From: Vanessa cardui
Lineage: Eukaryota > Arthropoda > Insecta > Lepidoptera > Nymphalidae
Reading direction: 5' to 3'
DNA: 64,000 nt
Assembly: GCF_905220365.1 (NCBI RefSeq)
Contig: NC_061143.1
Span: 3,348,001-3,412,000, forward strand
The position numbers were made by a program, and so were the translations under genes. Shown in pieces: positions 11,043 to 23,289 of the stretch (its first letter is position 1; each line of letters opens with the position of its first letter). The notes beneath the pieces were generated by a model, which did not search any database, had not been told where the DNA came from, and worked only from the letters and a program-made list of their open reading frames with translations.

Positions 11043-11926
11043 GATATATTATCGTTATCTTAAAAATTCGTCGCGTAGAATTAATGTATGATGAATAGAT
11101 TGTAGGTCTGATAAAATAGAACTCGATTTAATAATGCAGCATTTATTATAATTGGGATGATAAGTGACATCCGCTATCATAATTAAACATATGAATTCCA
11201 TCAAAATTACAGTCAGTCAAGTCAGGTTTTTATATTTCACGAGATGGGAAGTGATTTCACACAGAATAGCGGTACTAACTGAGTTTGACAGTGAATATTG
11301 GCACAGCATTTTGTTGTTATCGTATATCATATAAGTATGTTGCACATCTTGTATCTCTGATAACAATGGCCCATTCAGTCCGAAAACAAACTTCTGATTT
11401 TGATACGGATAATAAGTTGGTTAGAAAACTTAAAAGTTTATGTTGAATTTCATAAGAAATTTCTTGATTGAAATATCTTAAGCTTGTCTTATAAAAATAT
11501 TTTCTTAGGCTTATTGATCTTCTATACCATGCTATAAATAACACCAGTGAACGGTATATGTGCTTTATTTGTGTTTATAATAAAAACATTTTGAGAAATC
11601 TGCATGTGTCAAATTTCACCAAATTCCGTTGAATCCGCCAACCTGCTTTGGAGCAGCATTTTGGAATATCCTACTAGCCTTCTCAGAGGGATAAGAGACT
11701 TTAGCCCAACAATAGGAAAATTACAGGTTGCACATGTTGTTGTCAATCTATATTGGAGTTATTTTAGGAACGAGGCCGGCTTTTGTGCATCTGTCTTAAA
11801 AGTGATAAACTTTGTGTTTACGTGTGTACTATAAAGAGTATTGTGATTTGATTTGAACTCCAAGATCTTTTCGAAAACAGGGGACCAGCAGTGTAACAAT
11901 AACATTCTGTTCCTTATTTTTTACAG
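11043..11926 (+). other. UGT-1 pre-exon block with SINE remnant
   Basis: End of the 5' intron, homologous to 25430-26104 and 42180-43049. About 11590-11740 is a decayed plus-strand SINE body (CTTCTCAGAGGGATAAGAGA, TTTAGCCCAACAATAGG) shared by all three units, so it predates the duplications. It ends in a polypyrimidine tract and the acceptor TTTTTTACAG at 11926. Confidence 0.6.
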
Positions 11927-14900
11927 ATGTCGAAATGGCCATTATTTTTGATGTCAGTTGTATCTACGCTATATTTATCGAATGCATACAAAATCCTTCT
12001 TGTAAGTCCATTGCCAGGAAAGAGTCATTCGATTTTAGGGGAAGGGGTGCTGAATCACTTAGCTCGAGCTGGCCATGAGGTACTTACGAAAGTTGACAAT
12101 TTTTTCATTTACAATAAGATTATTTTTTTCTTTTATAATAAATGAATTTTAATGTTTATATTCTGTTTCTATATACGTTCCTTTGGCAATCATCCGATTG
12201 TAGCATTGCATTCTTTCCTTGGATGTTTTACATTCAATGTAGACGTTCAACGAATATGACCTATAATCGAAGCTTGCTAGACGCTTATAAATGTGGTGAC
12301 TTTAGATATTTTCATATTGACAATTAAATTATTATTTTTTATATTCATTTAAGGTAACATATGTAGCATCCATCGTTCCGGACAAACCTATGAAAGGAGT
12401 GACTGTTATAGACATAAATGGTCATGTAAAATTGCATAGTAAGTAATTCATGATCACAATTTAGAAGATTAAGACTCTGCTTTCAATAATAATTTGAACT
12501 AAAGCCATCAATAATTATGTAAGTGTTAATGTAAATATTAACTGAGAAATCACTGCCTCGCAATAAAACGCAATTGAAATACATAACCTTTGGAATAGAG
12601 CTGGAAGACAGAACAATCAAATGAATCGATCAAATTGAAAATTAAGCGTACTATGCGTGTGCAATATATGTCGAAAGTATTGAAGTTATCAACAGAAACC
12701 TATTGAATACAAAAAAATTTCTACCTAACAAAACCGATGCTAGATACTGTAGCTGTAACTGCACCTACAGATAGTTACTTAAACTTTTTATCCATAAAAG
12801 GAACATGCATATTATTTGTCAAGTAAAACCTTGATACTTTTCTTCTAGCTCATCTTATGAATTTGAAATCAATAATGGATAAAACACATAGAGCAGATTT
12901 ATTAACTGTTTTACCTTCTATGGTGAATATGAGTAGAAATGTTACAAATAATGACGCCGTGCAAAAACTTTTAGCAGATAAAACCCAACAATTTGACGTC
13001 GTTATTGCTGAATGGATGTTAAATGAAGTCTATGCTGGGTGAGAAATATATATTTATCTCGGATACAATTTTCAGGAATGTCAAAATAAAATTTAAATAT
13101 ATATTGATAATAACTTAGTACTAAGTTATTCCAGTCATTTCCAAAAAAACTTTCAATTTTCAAGTAATTTCTTCTTCTATATTTAGAGTCTATCGGAGCC
13201 ATCCATATCTTTAGAGATCTAGTGATAAGTCAGTAATTCCTATATTGATCGTTACAACAATTAATTGATGATATTGTATTCCAGATTTTCAGGTGTATTT
13301 AACTGTCCATTAATTTGGTTTTCAAGTGTAGAACCTCACTGGATGGTCTTACAATTAGTAGATGAAGTACCAAATCCTGCATATACTGTTGACATCTCAT
13401 CCGGCAACGTTCCACCGCTAACTTTTTCGCAACGTCTTAAGGAACTAAGTCTTCAAATTTTTGGAAAACTTATTAAAACTTTGTAAGTAAAATTGTAATA
13501 CAATATAAAGTACTACTTATTTTTACTTTTCAAATTAAATTTTAATTTGTTCGCACAGCTACATTGATGGCATTGATCAGGAAATTTACGAAAAGCATTT
13601 CGTGCCGCATATTCGCAACAGAGGTTACCCCGTACCGCCTTTCGAAGAGTTGAGATATAATGCTTCGTTAGTTTTGAGCAACTCGCACGTCTCAATGGGT
13701 GTCGCAACACGATTACCACCAAACTATATTCCGATCGGAGGTTACCATATTGATCCTGTCGTCAAACCATTGCCGAAGGTACTTTTTAAAAAAAACTTAT
13801 TTAATGTTATCTCTTTTGAAAAAATAACTACTATTACACGAGATACTGCAAATTAATTATTTGACTTCATTTCATTTTATTAATAAGTTTTCAAAATTCT
13901 TACTAATTTTACAAAGGCGACATTTTTTTTTGTATGAATGTTTGTTAATCTTTCACGAAAAAACTACAAAGTGGATTTTAACTTTTATCCATTTAACACA
14001 CAGGCTATATTGAAAAACAGACTGTGTGAATGACTGACTACATACCCCTAAAACATGAGAAAATCGCCTTGGAAAACTAGTATATCATAACTATTATTTT
14101 GTCAATAGGATTTACAAAAAATCATAGATGACGCAAAGCATGGATTCATCTACTTTAGCATGGGATCTAATTTGAGAAGTAAACACTTACCCGCCGAAGT
14201 GAAGCAGGACTTACTAAACATGTTCGGTGAACTAAAACAAACTGTTCTGTGGAAATTCGAAGAAGATTTGCCCAACCTACCAAGCAATGTACATATTTTA
14301 AAATGGGCCCCACAACAAAGCATTTTAGGTAAAATAATTATACATTATAACAAAAAACAAACTGTTTTAGAAAAATAATTAATACGTATGTTTGCATAGT
14401 AATTTTCTTCTAAGAATCAAAACCGTATCAAGATAATAAATACATGTTTAGGGCTTTGCGCTACTCCGCCAAATTGCGGTTGTTCCGGTTCGAAGGGCGT
14501 GTGAGACTGAAGGTACAAAGGAAATAAAAAAGATTGATGGCGACAATGTGTGAGGCCGGTGACCACTTCCACCAGTGGACAATTTTCCCGTTTTCTGTCC
14601 GTTTTCATAAAAAAAAAACTCGTTATTTATATTAAACCGGTGTGTGTGTTTTTCCAGCTCACGAAAAATGTCTTCTATTCATCACGCACGGCGGTCTGCT
14701 CTCAACAACTGAGTCAATACATTTTGGAGTTCCTACTATCGGTATACCAGTTTTCGGTGATCAATTTATAAATGTGGCTAGAGGTGTGAAAAAAGGTTAT
14801 GCTAAGAAAGTAGACTTATCATATACGATGGCCAAAGATTTGAAAGTAGCCATTCAAGAAATGATTAATGATTCAAGGTCAGTATGACAAAGTTATGAAA

Positions 14901-15278
14901 TTATCATTCGTGTACTTTATTCATGGATATTTCCTTAATTCCTTGTTTAAAAATACAAAAAACTCTCAAGCTAAATATTAAGGGTTTTTTTTATTTTTCA
15001 GATACATGAAAAAAATTAAGGAGTTGTCCTTCATATATCATCACAGAACTGTTTCCCCTGGTCAAGAATTGGTCCACTGGGTGGAACACGTCATAAAGAC
15101 AGGAGGCGCGCGGCATTTACGCACTCATGCAGCAACGACGCCCTGGTATCAAAAAGTCTACTTGGATCTTGCGATTGTTCTGCTGATTATAATGATCGCT
15201 ACAAAATATTTGTTCAGATATGTGTGTTGTTCGAATGGAAAGAAAGTATCAGCTAATTATATGAAGAAGCAAAATTAA
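11927..15278 (+). CDS. UDP-glycosyltransferase (UGT-1), lepidopteran UGT33-like, complete
   Basis: Exons: 11927-12079, 12354-12438, 12849-13038, 13285-13482, 13559-13778, 14109-14328, 14658-14877, 15002-15278. All introns are GT-AG, phases agree, and the product is 520 residues, normal for insect UGTs. Residues 1-20 are a signal peptide. His34 in GKSHS and Asp129 in FDVVI match the catalytic pair. The UGT signature runs about 363-406 (FITHGG to the DQF pair, Asp389-Gln390) and binds the UDP-sugar. A membrane span lies at about 481-503, followed by a short basic tail ending KKQN, an ER-retrieval signal. The enzyme should glycosylate lipophilic aglycones in the ER lumen; substrate unknown. The start is the ATG directly after an acceptor. 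No break was seen. The UGT33 assignment is by resemblance only. Confidence 0.95.
14440..14605 (-). repeat. Family Y SINE-like remnant in intron 6
   Basis: 'CCAAATTGCGGTTGTTCCGG' followed by 'GAAGGGCGTGTGAG' is a decayed inverse of the family Y repeat (see 39315-39610). Equivalent remnants sit in intron 6 of UGT-2 (about 29030-29180) and UGT-3 (about 45380-45560), so the insertion predates the gene duplications. Confidence 0.5.
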
Positions 15279-15383
15279 CGCAACTTTCCAAGATATAATG
15301 TTCGTATTTGTTAATATTGTAAATCGGAGATAAGGCCATAATTGGCTAATTGTGACAAAGGATTACTAAAAGAAGTCTGAAAT

Positions 15384-15444
15384 CGAAGAACTGGTACATA
15401 ATAAGATCAATATATTAATCTTATTATGCACCAGGAGTTCTTCG
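15384..15444. repeat. Imperfect hairpin 3' of UGT-1
   Basis: The arms CGAAGAACT...CATAATAAGAT and ATCTTATTATG...AGTTCTTCG flank an AT-rich loop of about 11 bp. The homologous 3' flank of UGT-3 (about 46900-47010) lacks the second arm, so the palindrome is specific to unit 1. The ATAATAAG arm is not a clear polyadenylation signal. Confidence 0.6.
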
Positions 15445-16399
15445 CAGTGTATGATCAAATTTTGTCGAATTTATGACAATTTGCAGCTGATCTTATTACC
15501 CGCTCGTTTCGCTGGGCATTAGTCGCAGTATCTTTTTTTTATTTTGTAATTCATTTTTATAAAGGAACAAATCAATAACATGTGAGTCCTAATTAAATTC
15601 CTAAAAATTATTTAATTTAATATTCGTCGTCTATTTCATCTTTTTCGATGCTGTTCGCGATAGGCTTTTTCATGACACCCATACACTTATTCGTCAAGAT
15701 CACATCTTCTCTTAGTTGAATCCGGAGATAGATGATTCATGAAAATGTTTTTGTTGGTGTAATCTGGACGTTAAGTTGATTGTACCTTATTATTTATCTT
15801 GCCACCATTGCATTCAAGATTTATGTAGTAACTAGTTTTAGTTCATATTTGTATATATTTAAGCATTTAATGTTATTAATTCTTATGTTAATGAACTATA
15901 TTATTATTTAAATGTCATAATTAAAATATTTTTACTATACTCTGTAGAAGTTTCAGTCATACCGACACGTCCTCTTTTATCCGGTTTATCAAATATCGAT
16001 GTTATTACATTTACAACTGTGTTTATACTTAGGAACTTACGTCAAAGCATCTCGTCTTGTTTGAGCATATTCGTGCCTATGTCTTAGACTACCAGCGTAC
16101 AGTAATGGTAGTATTCCTCATTGTCCACAGCAGTTCATTTATCATTCGATATTGTATCTCGTAAATGCTATATACTCTTTATAACAGTTATTAAATACGG
16201 GGTATTTAGCATTTTTTATTTTTATTCCGTGGAGCTCGATATTTCGACATTATCTACGAATGTCTTGTTCCCGAGACTAAAGTTTGCGGGTAGATGTTGA
16301 CAATGTTAGAAGTGTCTATATCGGACTACCTCCTTTCTCGTACGTTTGCTGCGTAAACATCGGTCACCACTACTATAGTTTGGTAAGGAATACATTGGT
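15445..16399. other. No gene recognised
   Basis: 3' flank of UGT-1. It resembles the UGT-3 3' flank for about the first 200 bp after the stop codon, then is unique AT-rich sequence. No canonical AATAAA lies close behind the stop; the UGT-3 counterpart has one. Confidence 0.4.
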
Positions 16400-16672
16400 A
16401 AAGAATATTATTATTCAATGGAGGATTATACAGACGATAAAAGCGTGAAATGAATACTTGTTAACTTTCAGGCAGATATATTACATACTTATATAATTGT
16501 GTTTAGCTGAAATAACTGTAATTTTAAGTGTTGAAAAACAGTGACTCCGGTTCTTCTCGGTAGAATCTACTTTTCGCATCGTTGGTAGCTTAGCTTAATA
16601 TAGTTGTCAAATGACGATTCAAAAGTGCTTATGAAAGCATACTTGAATAAAGTATATTTTGATTTCATATGT
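16400..16672 (+). mobile_element. CR1/Jockey-type LINE 3' end
   Basis: Begins with the last codons of a LINE ORF2 (GACGATAAAAGCG then a stop), followed by the 3' UTR (TTCTTCTCGGTAGAATCTAC, AATGACGATTCAAAAGTGCT) and the tail AATAAAGTATATTTTGATTT. Same family as 36897-38072. Confidence 0.8.
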
Positions 16673-17219
16673 ACATTTGTAATGGTGATAAGCCAGGTCT
16701 ATTTAGTATTTGTTGTTGAATATCAAATGTAATTCCAATGATATCGGATTTCCCTCAGGTCTGAATAACCTTGATATTAAAATATAAATTAGATTATGAG
16801 TATGTACTTTTGGCTACAATAGGTATAATTTCAAAGTATTCCTTCATTTTCAAAATAATACAAAATATAAGTACAAGTTAGGGACTGGTTTGAAAATTGT
16901 TCTACCGAGGTATGCCGATAAGTACCTAAACTCAATTATGAGCTATGACGCGATAAAAATGTAAATCTAATTGACTTATCGATGATAAGATCATAAAGTT
17001 ATTTGCAAAATTAATCAAGATATCAAACCGCGTATATATGTCGATAGATTTTTTTTTTCTTATTAAAATGCAATCAAAAGTTGAAAATCGATCAGATGTC
17101 AGTTAGCGGCATTTCATTTGTTGTATTACGGCTGTATTGTGACCTATCTACTGGAATATATATCTTTAACTTTAGAAAATTATGATAATTCGAGTAATAT
17201 TCTGTACTCATATTTTGAT
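16673..17219. other. No gene recognised
   Basis: AT-rich intergenic DNA between two LINE fragments. No coding or repeat feature I can support. Confidence 0.35.
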
Positions 17220-17580
17220 TTCGTACCTGAGCAATCGAATTCAGCATTGATGTCAATGGTGAAAGTTCTCCCCGGGGTCTGTCAAGTACGGTCCCTCAAG
17301 GGTCTGTCCTTGATCCATTTATCTTCCTCATTTACATAAATGATCTACCGTACGATTTAGATAAAAAGCACAACATAGTATTGTTTGCTGATAATACTTT
17401 TTGCTTACTCCAAATGTTATACGTGTATATCTGATGTACAACAAAATGTTATACTTGTAGATCTGAAATAAAAATAAAATAAAATATTGTGAATATGTAT
17501 TCGGACCTGAAATAATCACCGGTTACTGTAACCGATCAATACGATCTTTAAGTTTTATAAGAGGGCAATTCGTACGATGT
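17220..17580 (+). pseudogene. LINE reverse transcriptase fragment
   Basis: 17265-17405 translates across frames to a PQGSVLGP-like motif, then IYINDLP and a decayed FADDT-like box (LFADNT), typical of the RT palm domain of CR1/Jockey-type LINEs. About 17540-17590 gives KRAIR, matching the C-terminal region of the LINE at 37.0 kb. The copy is internally deleted and frameshifted. Confidence 0.7.
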
Positions 17581-17589
17581 ATTCCTTAG

Positions 17590-18060
17590 GCCTCGAGTTA
17601 TCGTGTATAATAAGACAATATACTCGAAAAAATGTTTGGGAAACTTCATCAATAACGTTACCCAAAATGTGCATTTATCTTGCTCCGTGTACACAAATGT
17701 AGATAGTATAAATGAGATTAGTATAAATGTAGAATAGTAGATATTCCAAAAACTTTTAAGCAATATAAAGATATCACTATTTTACTATTGGAATTGGTAT
17801 AGTAAAAAATAAAAAAGTCGTTTTATTATACATAATATAAATATTTCTCCTAAATAGCAACTCTGAAGGAAAGCCCCAGTAAAATATTGCTTGTATAAAA
17901 TAAACAAGCGTCTTTCAAATAATAATTTATTATAAATTGTGAGACTATAATAATAAATATATACTTGCTTGAGTTCGTAGTGCTGAGTTCAATATAAATT
18001 GAATTGAATCTTAGTTTTAAATAAAAGTAACTTAAAACGACCATATAACCACCTTAGAAA
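17590..18060. other. No gene recognised
   Basis: Very AT-rich; short minus-strand open frames have no recognisable content. Confidence 0.35.
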
Positions 18061-18625
18061 TTTGAGCTATACAAAATATTAACCATACCTTACCACCAAT
18101 GCGCATCCGACTTTTGCAACGAAGATATTATGTTCCTTGCCTCTAAAAGGCTATTTGACAATGCGAAAAATAAATTGTAAGTTACTGTAATCCGTGTATA
18201 TTATGAGTTTAAAAATGGTTATTTACTAGCGAAAGTTGAAAATAATACGTAATTTATTCAAAAATCCCTAGTTAAAAAAGCATTTTTTCAAACGTTTGTC
18301 ACGTGACAGAAAACGCTCCTGATTGGCCGGGCTTATGATGAAGTCACTTTTTTGTAAATTTTGCTTTTCTACTATATGTACCACAGATTAAAATACATTT
18401 ATATTTTAAATATTTAATATGATATTTTATGGCATATATGTACTAGAAATAAAAAAAACAACTTTTACTGGGTTCCTTAACTTCTACTAAATAATATAAG
18501 ACGGATTTTAAAAAGTCAAATAGCCTAATATACCGGCTCACTCAATCTTTCAAAATATCTGATTATTGGGTAGTACTTACCCAAACAGGCTTGCATAACT
18601 CTCAACTACCTGATAGGATTTAAAT
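18061..18625 (+). mobile_element. Family Y SINE-like repeat split by a MITE
   Basis: 'CCTTACCACCAATGCGCA' to 'TTCCTTGCCTCTAA' resumes at 'CCGGCTCACTCAATCTTTCA', 'GGGTAGTACTTACCCAAACA' and 'GGCTTGCATAAC', matching family Y copies at 39315-39610 and 62330-62585. The MITE at 18149-18525 interrupts it. Confidence 0.75.
18149..18525. mobile_element. MITE with GGCTATTTGAC terminal repeats, copy 2
   Basis: Ends GGCTATTTGAC and GTCAAATAGCC, inverted relative to the copy at 8446-8870 and nested in a family Y repeat. It carries TCACGTGAC (18297-18306 region). Both boundaries are defined by the host repeat resuming. Confidence 0.8.
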
Positions 18626-19029
18626 GTCTTATTTAAACTACGAAAGGACTTCGTTAAACAAAATAACCGGGTCATAGTAATATCTTCGTCACGACATAAA
18701 AATGCTCAGCACGTAAAGGAATGGCCAAAATGTTCGCGGTGACCGATGAATTTATTTTTCGCGATCATATCATAAAGGCTGCATATTCTCTTCTCAGCTT
18801 GTGTTCCTATGAATAGTAAAACATTATTGATCATGTAAGTACAACAAGAAAAAACATTATAAGGCAATCATGTTAATTTAAATTATAATGTACTGATTGG
18901 TGTGATGTTAATAGTTGTATAAAATCCAGCAAAAACGCTTCACAACTATATAATTTCCTTTTTGATATTTTTCTTATTTTGAAAACACCACATGTACCCA
19001 GTCTACTTTATACATTTACGGATGGCGTA

Positions 19030-21560
19030 TGTTGTTTATTATTTTGAAAACGTTTTGGAGATTCAACAAATTTATTATTATTAATCTCCATATTAATAAA
19101 CAAACCACACAGCTAGACTGCATTAATCGTGAGCTTATAATTCAACCGAGTTCTAGCTTTAGACTTGTTTATATTAAACACATAGAATATGATTTTTTTT
19201 TCCAAATTAGATATCTGTTGTGTAAATTGATCTGAGTGCGATTTGAACTATCCCCACACTTCAATTATTCATATGGAGGGAAAATATATTGATTAAACTA
19301 AAGGAAAAACATCTAAGTTATGAGTCACATATACACAGACATAGCAGTACATTCTAAAAGCACTAGGTACTTGGAAAATGGTTAATATTCCTTACAATAA
19401 CAATATCTTTAGGCAATGGTACCACACAGTGTTGGGCAAATTTTAATTGCAATTAAAATTAAAGATTAACAATTAATTAATTGTTAATTGTTACTACTAC
19501 AGTTAACAATTAATCAATTGTAATTGTGGAAAATCACAACTAACAATTATTTAATTGTTAACTGTATTAGTAACAATTAACAATTAATTAATTTTTAATT
19601 GTTTTGTTAATTTTAATTAAAAATAACAATTAAAAATACTGCTGTAAAATATAAAGACTTGAGCGAAAACGACGACTTGAAATGTTTTTGTTTTATACCT
19701 ACGCTGAAGAAATATTTATCAATGCAACTTTATATTATATAATATAAAAATAAACACTTTTTTTCTGTGGAAAGAGACATTTAGAAAAAATAAGCTTAAA
19801 ACTTAGAGTCTTTGACCACATTTTTATTCGTCTGAAGTCTAATACTTATAGCTTAATTTTCCTAAAAATTTACTAATTACATTTTGATGTATAAAGTTAA
19901 TTGTTAGTTTTAATTGTTTTATAAAACAACTAAAAAAGTTAATTGCAATTATTTTAATTGTAAGTTGCAATTGACATACGTTAATCAAATTAATTTAATT
20001 GCAAGGTGCAATTAAAAGTGTAATTGCGATTAATTTAATTGTAATTAATTTAATTGCAATTACTTTTTTAGTCAATTAATAAAATAATTAACAATTGCTT
20101 GATTAATGCCCAACACTGGTACCACATAGTATCAAGTGTTCACCTGCTAGTCTGAATAATAAATTATAAAAAAATGACTCCTAAGTTGCATGGACCTTTG
20201 CTTGAATATTAATAAATAATAATAGTAAATATTTAAATGGGTTTTAACAAAATACACATAATTTAACATGTAAGCCTTATATAATAAAAAAAAGAATTAT
20301 TTGTGGAATAAGAAGACAGTTTTGATAATATTACTTTTTAATTTCAAGACCTCTGACTCCATACTATGTTATACAAATGTAGGACTTAATTTAGTACTGA
20401 TACTAAAATTTAGTTACAGTAATTCTATATCTAAGAATGCCAGCCATCTAACTAAGAATGTTATGCCAGCTAGACACAGCGTGGGTCACTTGGGATAAAA
20501 GTTCATTTGAAAAATCAATCAACTATTAATTTGATTAATTGATCTAATTTAAAATTATTACTGCCGGTTAAATTATTTTATATATTTAATAGTATAGTAC
20601 ACCATTCGCTAGGCAGGTGCAAACTAATTTTTTATTAAAATAAAAGTTGGTACATCACCGAACTTCCAATCACATTTCGAAGACTAATAGTTAAGGGAAC
20701 AGGCATGCGGTCCTTGGAGAAGCACCATCAGCTATCTGGACACACTGGACCACGAAAATGCAGCCGTCCACAATTAATACTTAACTTAAGATATCAAATC
20801 AATATGATGGGTATAAAAAAACTCCTGTAATACGAAATATACCTACAGGTTTAATAATAAGTTAATACCCAAAACCTTGAACGAGGGATGTAACGAATGA
20901 TTTACCTTCTGGAGTTTTAAAGTCCTGCTTACTTTAAATGACTATTTCAGCTCCGGAGTAACATTCCTATGGGTCAAAAAACACTGTAAACTACAAATAA
21001 AACATGATTACGACTTTTCAAAATGCAAATCAACGCATTTAGGCAAAAACAAGAATAAGCAAAAATAAGACTTACAATTTTTTAAGGTCGGTAGACGCAG
21101 GTTGTATAAAGTTTTACACACTTCGAAACTTGATTAGTGATACATTCTGAAAAGATATTTGCTATTAACGTACTAAAATAATAATCACAATTTAGGTTAC
21201 TCAACTATTAAGGTAGGTAACTCACCGTAATATTCGGTATATCGAGTTTAAAGTTTGTAAACGAAAGTTCTTGAAACTTTGAAAGGTTGAGTGTGGCCAG
21301 TATCACTGCCAAAAATACTAAATTAAATAGGAATTTTAAAATCCATATTTAAATTTATGAAATAATTATGGAATAATTATTTTATTTAATAAAAGCAAAT
21401 TATAAGCCAAAAGAAATCGGTCATAATAAATTACTGTAATTTTAATGCGAATACTTACCATTATTGAGGATAATACGTAATAAATTGATCTGAAACGATG
21501 CAGAATGATTTCCACACTAATTAAGTAAACGAATTATAAATTTTAAGAAAATGCCGATGC
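19030..21560. repeat. Duplicated block A, unit 2
   Basis: Homologous to 30230-31290 plus 36203-36342 plus 38431-39190 in unit 3, and in part to 9160-9990 in unit 1. It follows the order of the unit 3 block once the hAT element at 19427-20118 is removed. Noncoding; small open frames are not conserved. Confidence 0.75.
19427..20118. mobile_element. hAT-type nonautonomous element, AT-palindromic interior
   Basis: Terminal inverted repeats CAGTGTTGGGCA and TGCCCAACACTG are flanked by the 8-bp direct repeat GTACCACA (19419-19426, 20119-20126). The CAGTG end and 8-bp duplication fit the hAT superfamily. The interior is dominated by alternating AATTAAT/TTAATTG words that can fold on themselves. The paralogous site in unit 3 (about 30670-30690) is empty. 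692 bp, no transposase. Confidence 0.85.
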
Positions 21561-21589
21561 AATGCTTTAGACAAGCAACACCGACATAT

Positions 21590-21870
21590 ACAACAACAGC
21601 AGTCAACCAAAATTACATGCCACTGCTGGGCTTGATGGCCTCTCCCCTTGAGGAGAAATTTTGGAACATATTCCACCACGCTATTTCAATGCGGGTTGGT
21701 GAAATACACATGACAGAATTTCTATGAAATAAGACACATGCAGGTTTCCTCATGTTTCCTCCACCGCCAAGCTCGAGATGAATTAGGTATAAACACAAAT
21801 TAAGCACATGAATATTCAGTGGCGATTGGTATACCAATATATGGAAAGTAGAAACTCGGTTCACAGCACG
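21590..21870 (-). mobile_element. tRNA-derived SINE, minus, 5' truncated
   Basis: Carries TGCCACTGCTGGGCTTGATG, CTTGAGGAGAAATTTTGGAA and TGAAATAAGACACATGCAGG, the body of the SINE family at 22575-22870. The tRNA-like head is missing. Confidence 0.75.
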
Positions 21871-21949
21871 GATTCAAGTGAATTGACACTTTTATTACGT
21901 TTTAAATATTTTTTTTTAAATTATAAACATATTTTTAATGCCTAATTTT

Positions 21950-22070
21950 AACTGGTACATTACGTTCAAAATGTGATTATTAAATCACCAAAGATGTTAG
22001 ACATCTTAAACGTGACTTCTCCAGTACCCGGTTAGCTGACTTAATGTCCGAAAATATTTACTCGTATATG
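21950..22070. repeat. Duplicated block B, unit 2 (truncated)
   Basis: 'ATTACGTTCAAAATGTGATT' to 'AGCTGACTTAATGTCCG' matches 6955-7060 and 39740-39840. The block is cut off where the pogo-like element begins. Confidence 0.7.
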
Positions 22071-22072
22071 AA

Positions 22073-22520
22073 GTACGGACAAAATGACTTGGTGTTTTGT
22101 TTTTTAACCATACTTTTTTATTTAATTGTATTAAAATAAGTCTCAATCGGACAAAATGACATACTAATTATTAAGAACGATTTATTTGTAAATAAAACGA
22201 CATGAATAGTTTGGTTTTCTTTGAGACATCAGCACACGACGCCACTCCAAAGGAAACAAGAAATACATCATAACCAAAGTCCTATTTCTTCTCGGAGAGC
22301 CTTTAAGTAATTCTTGTCCAGCACGTTTCATGTCCTTGTTCAAAGGGTGATCGAAAGCATTTTTTTGGCTAGTTCAAAGGCAAACTCTCGAAGTGATGTA
22401 CGCGTTAAACCAAAAAGTCGTGTTTCTAAAAACTTTATGTGTTCCACTAATTTATTCTCAATTTCGGAATGAATATGAAATTTATGACAATATGACATGA
22501 TATGTCATTTTGTCCATTGT
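22073..22520 (-). mobile_element. pogo/Tigger-like DNA transposon fragment
   Basis: GGACAAAATGAC near 22076 and its inverse GTCATTTTGTCC near 22507 form terminal repeats; a third copy lies at about 22148. Both outer flanks include TA. The minus-strand interior encodes part of a transposase-type DNA-binding region. Internally deleted. Confidence 0.6.
22235..22485 (-). pseudogene. pogo/CENP-B-type transposase N-terminal fragment
   Basis: Minus-strand translation gives a helical ENKLVEHIKFLETRLFGLT segment and then LREFAFELAKK. After a one-base frameshift in an A-run (about 22356-22363) it continues with a NKDMKRAGQELLKG-like segment. This order is seen in pogo/Tigger-like transposases with psq plus CENP-B-type helix-turn-helix domains. 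The catalytic DDE domain is absent, so it is dead. Confidence 0.6.
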
Positions 22521-22574
22521 ATATGTGTGTAAACCGAGGGAAATGTTACATTGCCATTATGTGAACGCTAACCT

Positions 22575-22870
22575 GAGAGTTGAGATAGCCCAGTGGTTAG
22601 AACGCGTGCATCTTAACCGATGATTGCGGATTCAAACCCAGGTAAGCACCGCTGATTCATGTGCTTAATTTGTCTTTATAATTCATCTCGTGCTCAGCGG
22701 TGAAGGGAAACATCGTGAGAAAACCTGCATATGACAAATTTCATAGAAATTCTGCCATATGTGTATTCCACTAACACGCATTGGAACAGCGTGGTGAATA
22801 TGTTCTAAGCCTTCTCCTCAAAGGGAGAGGAGGCCTTTAGCCCAGCTGTGGGAATTTACAAACTGTTGTT
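22575..22870 (+). mobile_element. tRNA-derived SINE, full length
   Basis: The head holds a pol III A box-like TAGCCCAGTGGTTAGAACG and a B box-like GATTGCGGATTCAAACCC with a Lys-tRNA-like CTT loop. The body includes CTCGTGCTCAGCGGTGAAGG and ends near GGGAATTTACAAACTGTTGT in GTT repeats. Resembles the abundant SINEs of nymphalid butterflies (Metulj-type); that name is from memory. Confidence 0.85.
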
Positions 22871-23289
22871 GTTGAACGCTAACCTCGTTCACCTACAACA
22901 ACAACCGCCGCTGCCTGTGGGAACTTCACGTACGCAGCGTTTGCCGTCACCGAACATTAACTTATGAATTCACCGCTATGCTATATGGTTTGTCTTCGCA
23001 CCTCGGACTTTCACTAAAATAATGAAAATAGTCTTTAGACAACTAAGGTATCACGGTGTTCAGTCTATACCTATCTGCCTGACATTCTTTGCCTTGGCAA
23101 AACGTACAGTGAATATGTTTTAATTATCCAAGAAACTATAAAAATGCTTAGGCTTTGTTATTAATTATGATAAAAGCTGCTTAATGCCTCCAGAATGTTG
23201 TAAATTTTTGGGGTTCCATCTGTATGATAATATCACTTTCTTTAGATAAACGATTAAAATACTGCACCGAGTACAAAAATTCACTCGTT
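22871..23289. other. No gene recognised
   Basis: Intergenic DNA between the SINE and the UGT-2 promoter block; nothing supported. Confidence 0.35.

Noticed and set aside
11604..11834. 76-codon open frame before UGT-1
   Set aside because: It covers a decayed SINE in the 5' intron; not open in the other units.
17118..17339. 73-codon open frame
   Set aside because: Shadow frame over a LINE reverse transcriptase fragment; the RT motifs are in another frame.
22588..22660. tRNA-like A and B boxes with a CTT loop
   Set aside because: Part of a SINE head; several copies with mutated stems and an attached SINE body, so not a functional tRNA gene.
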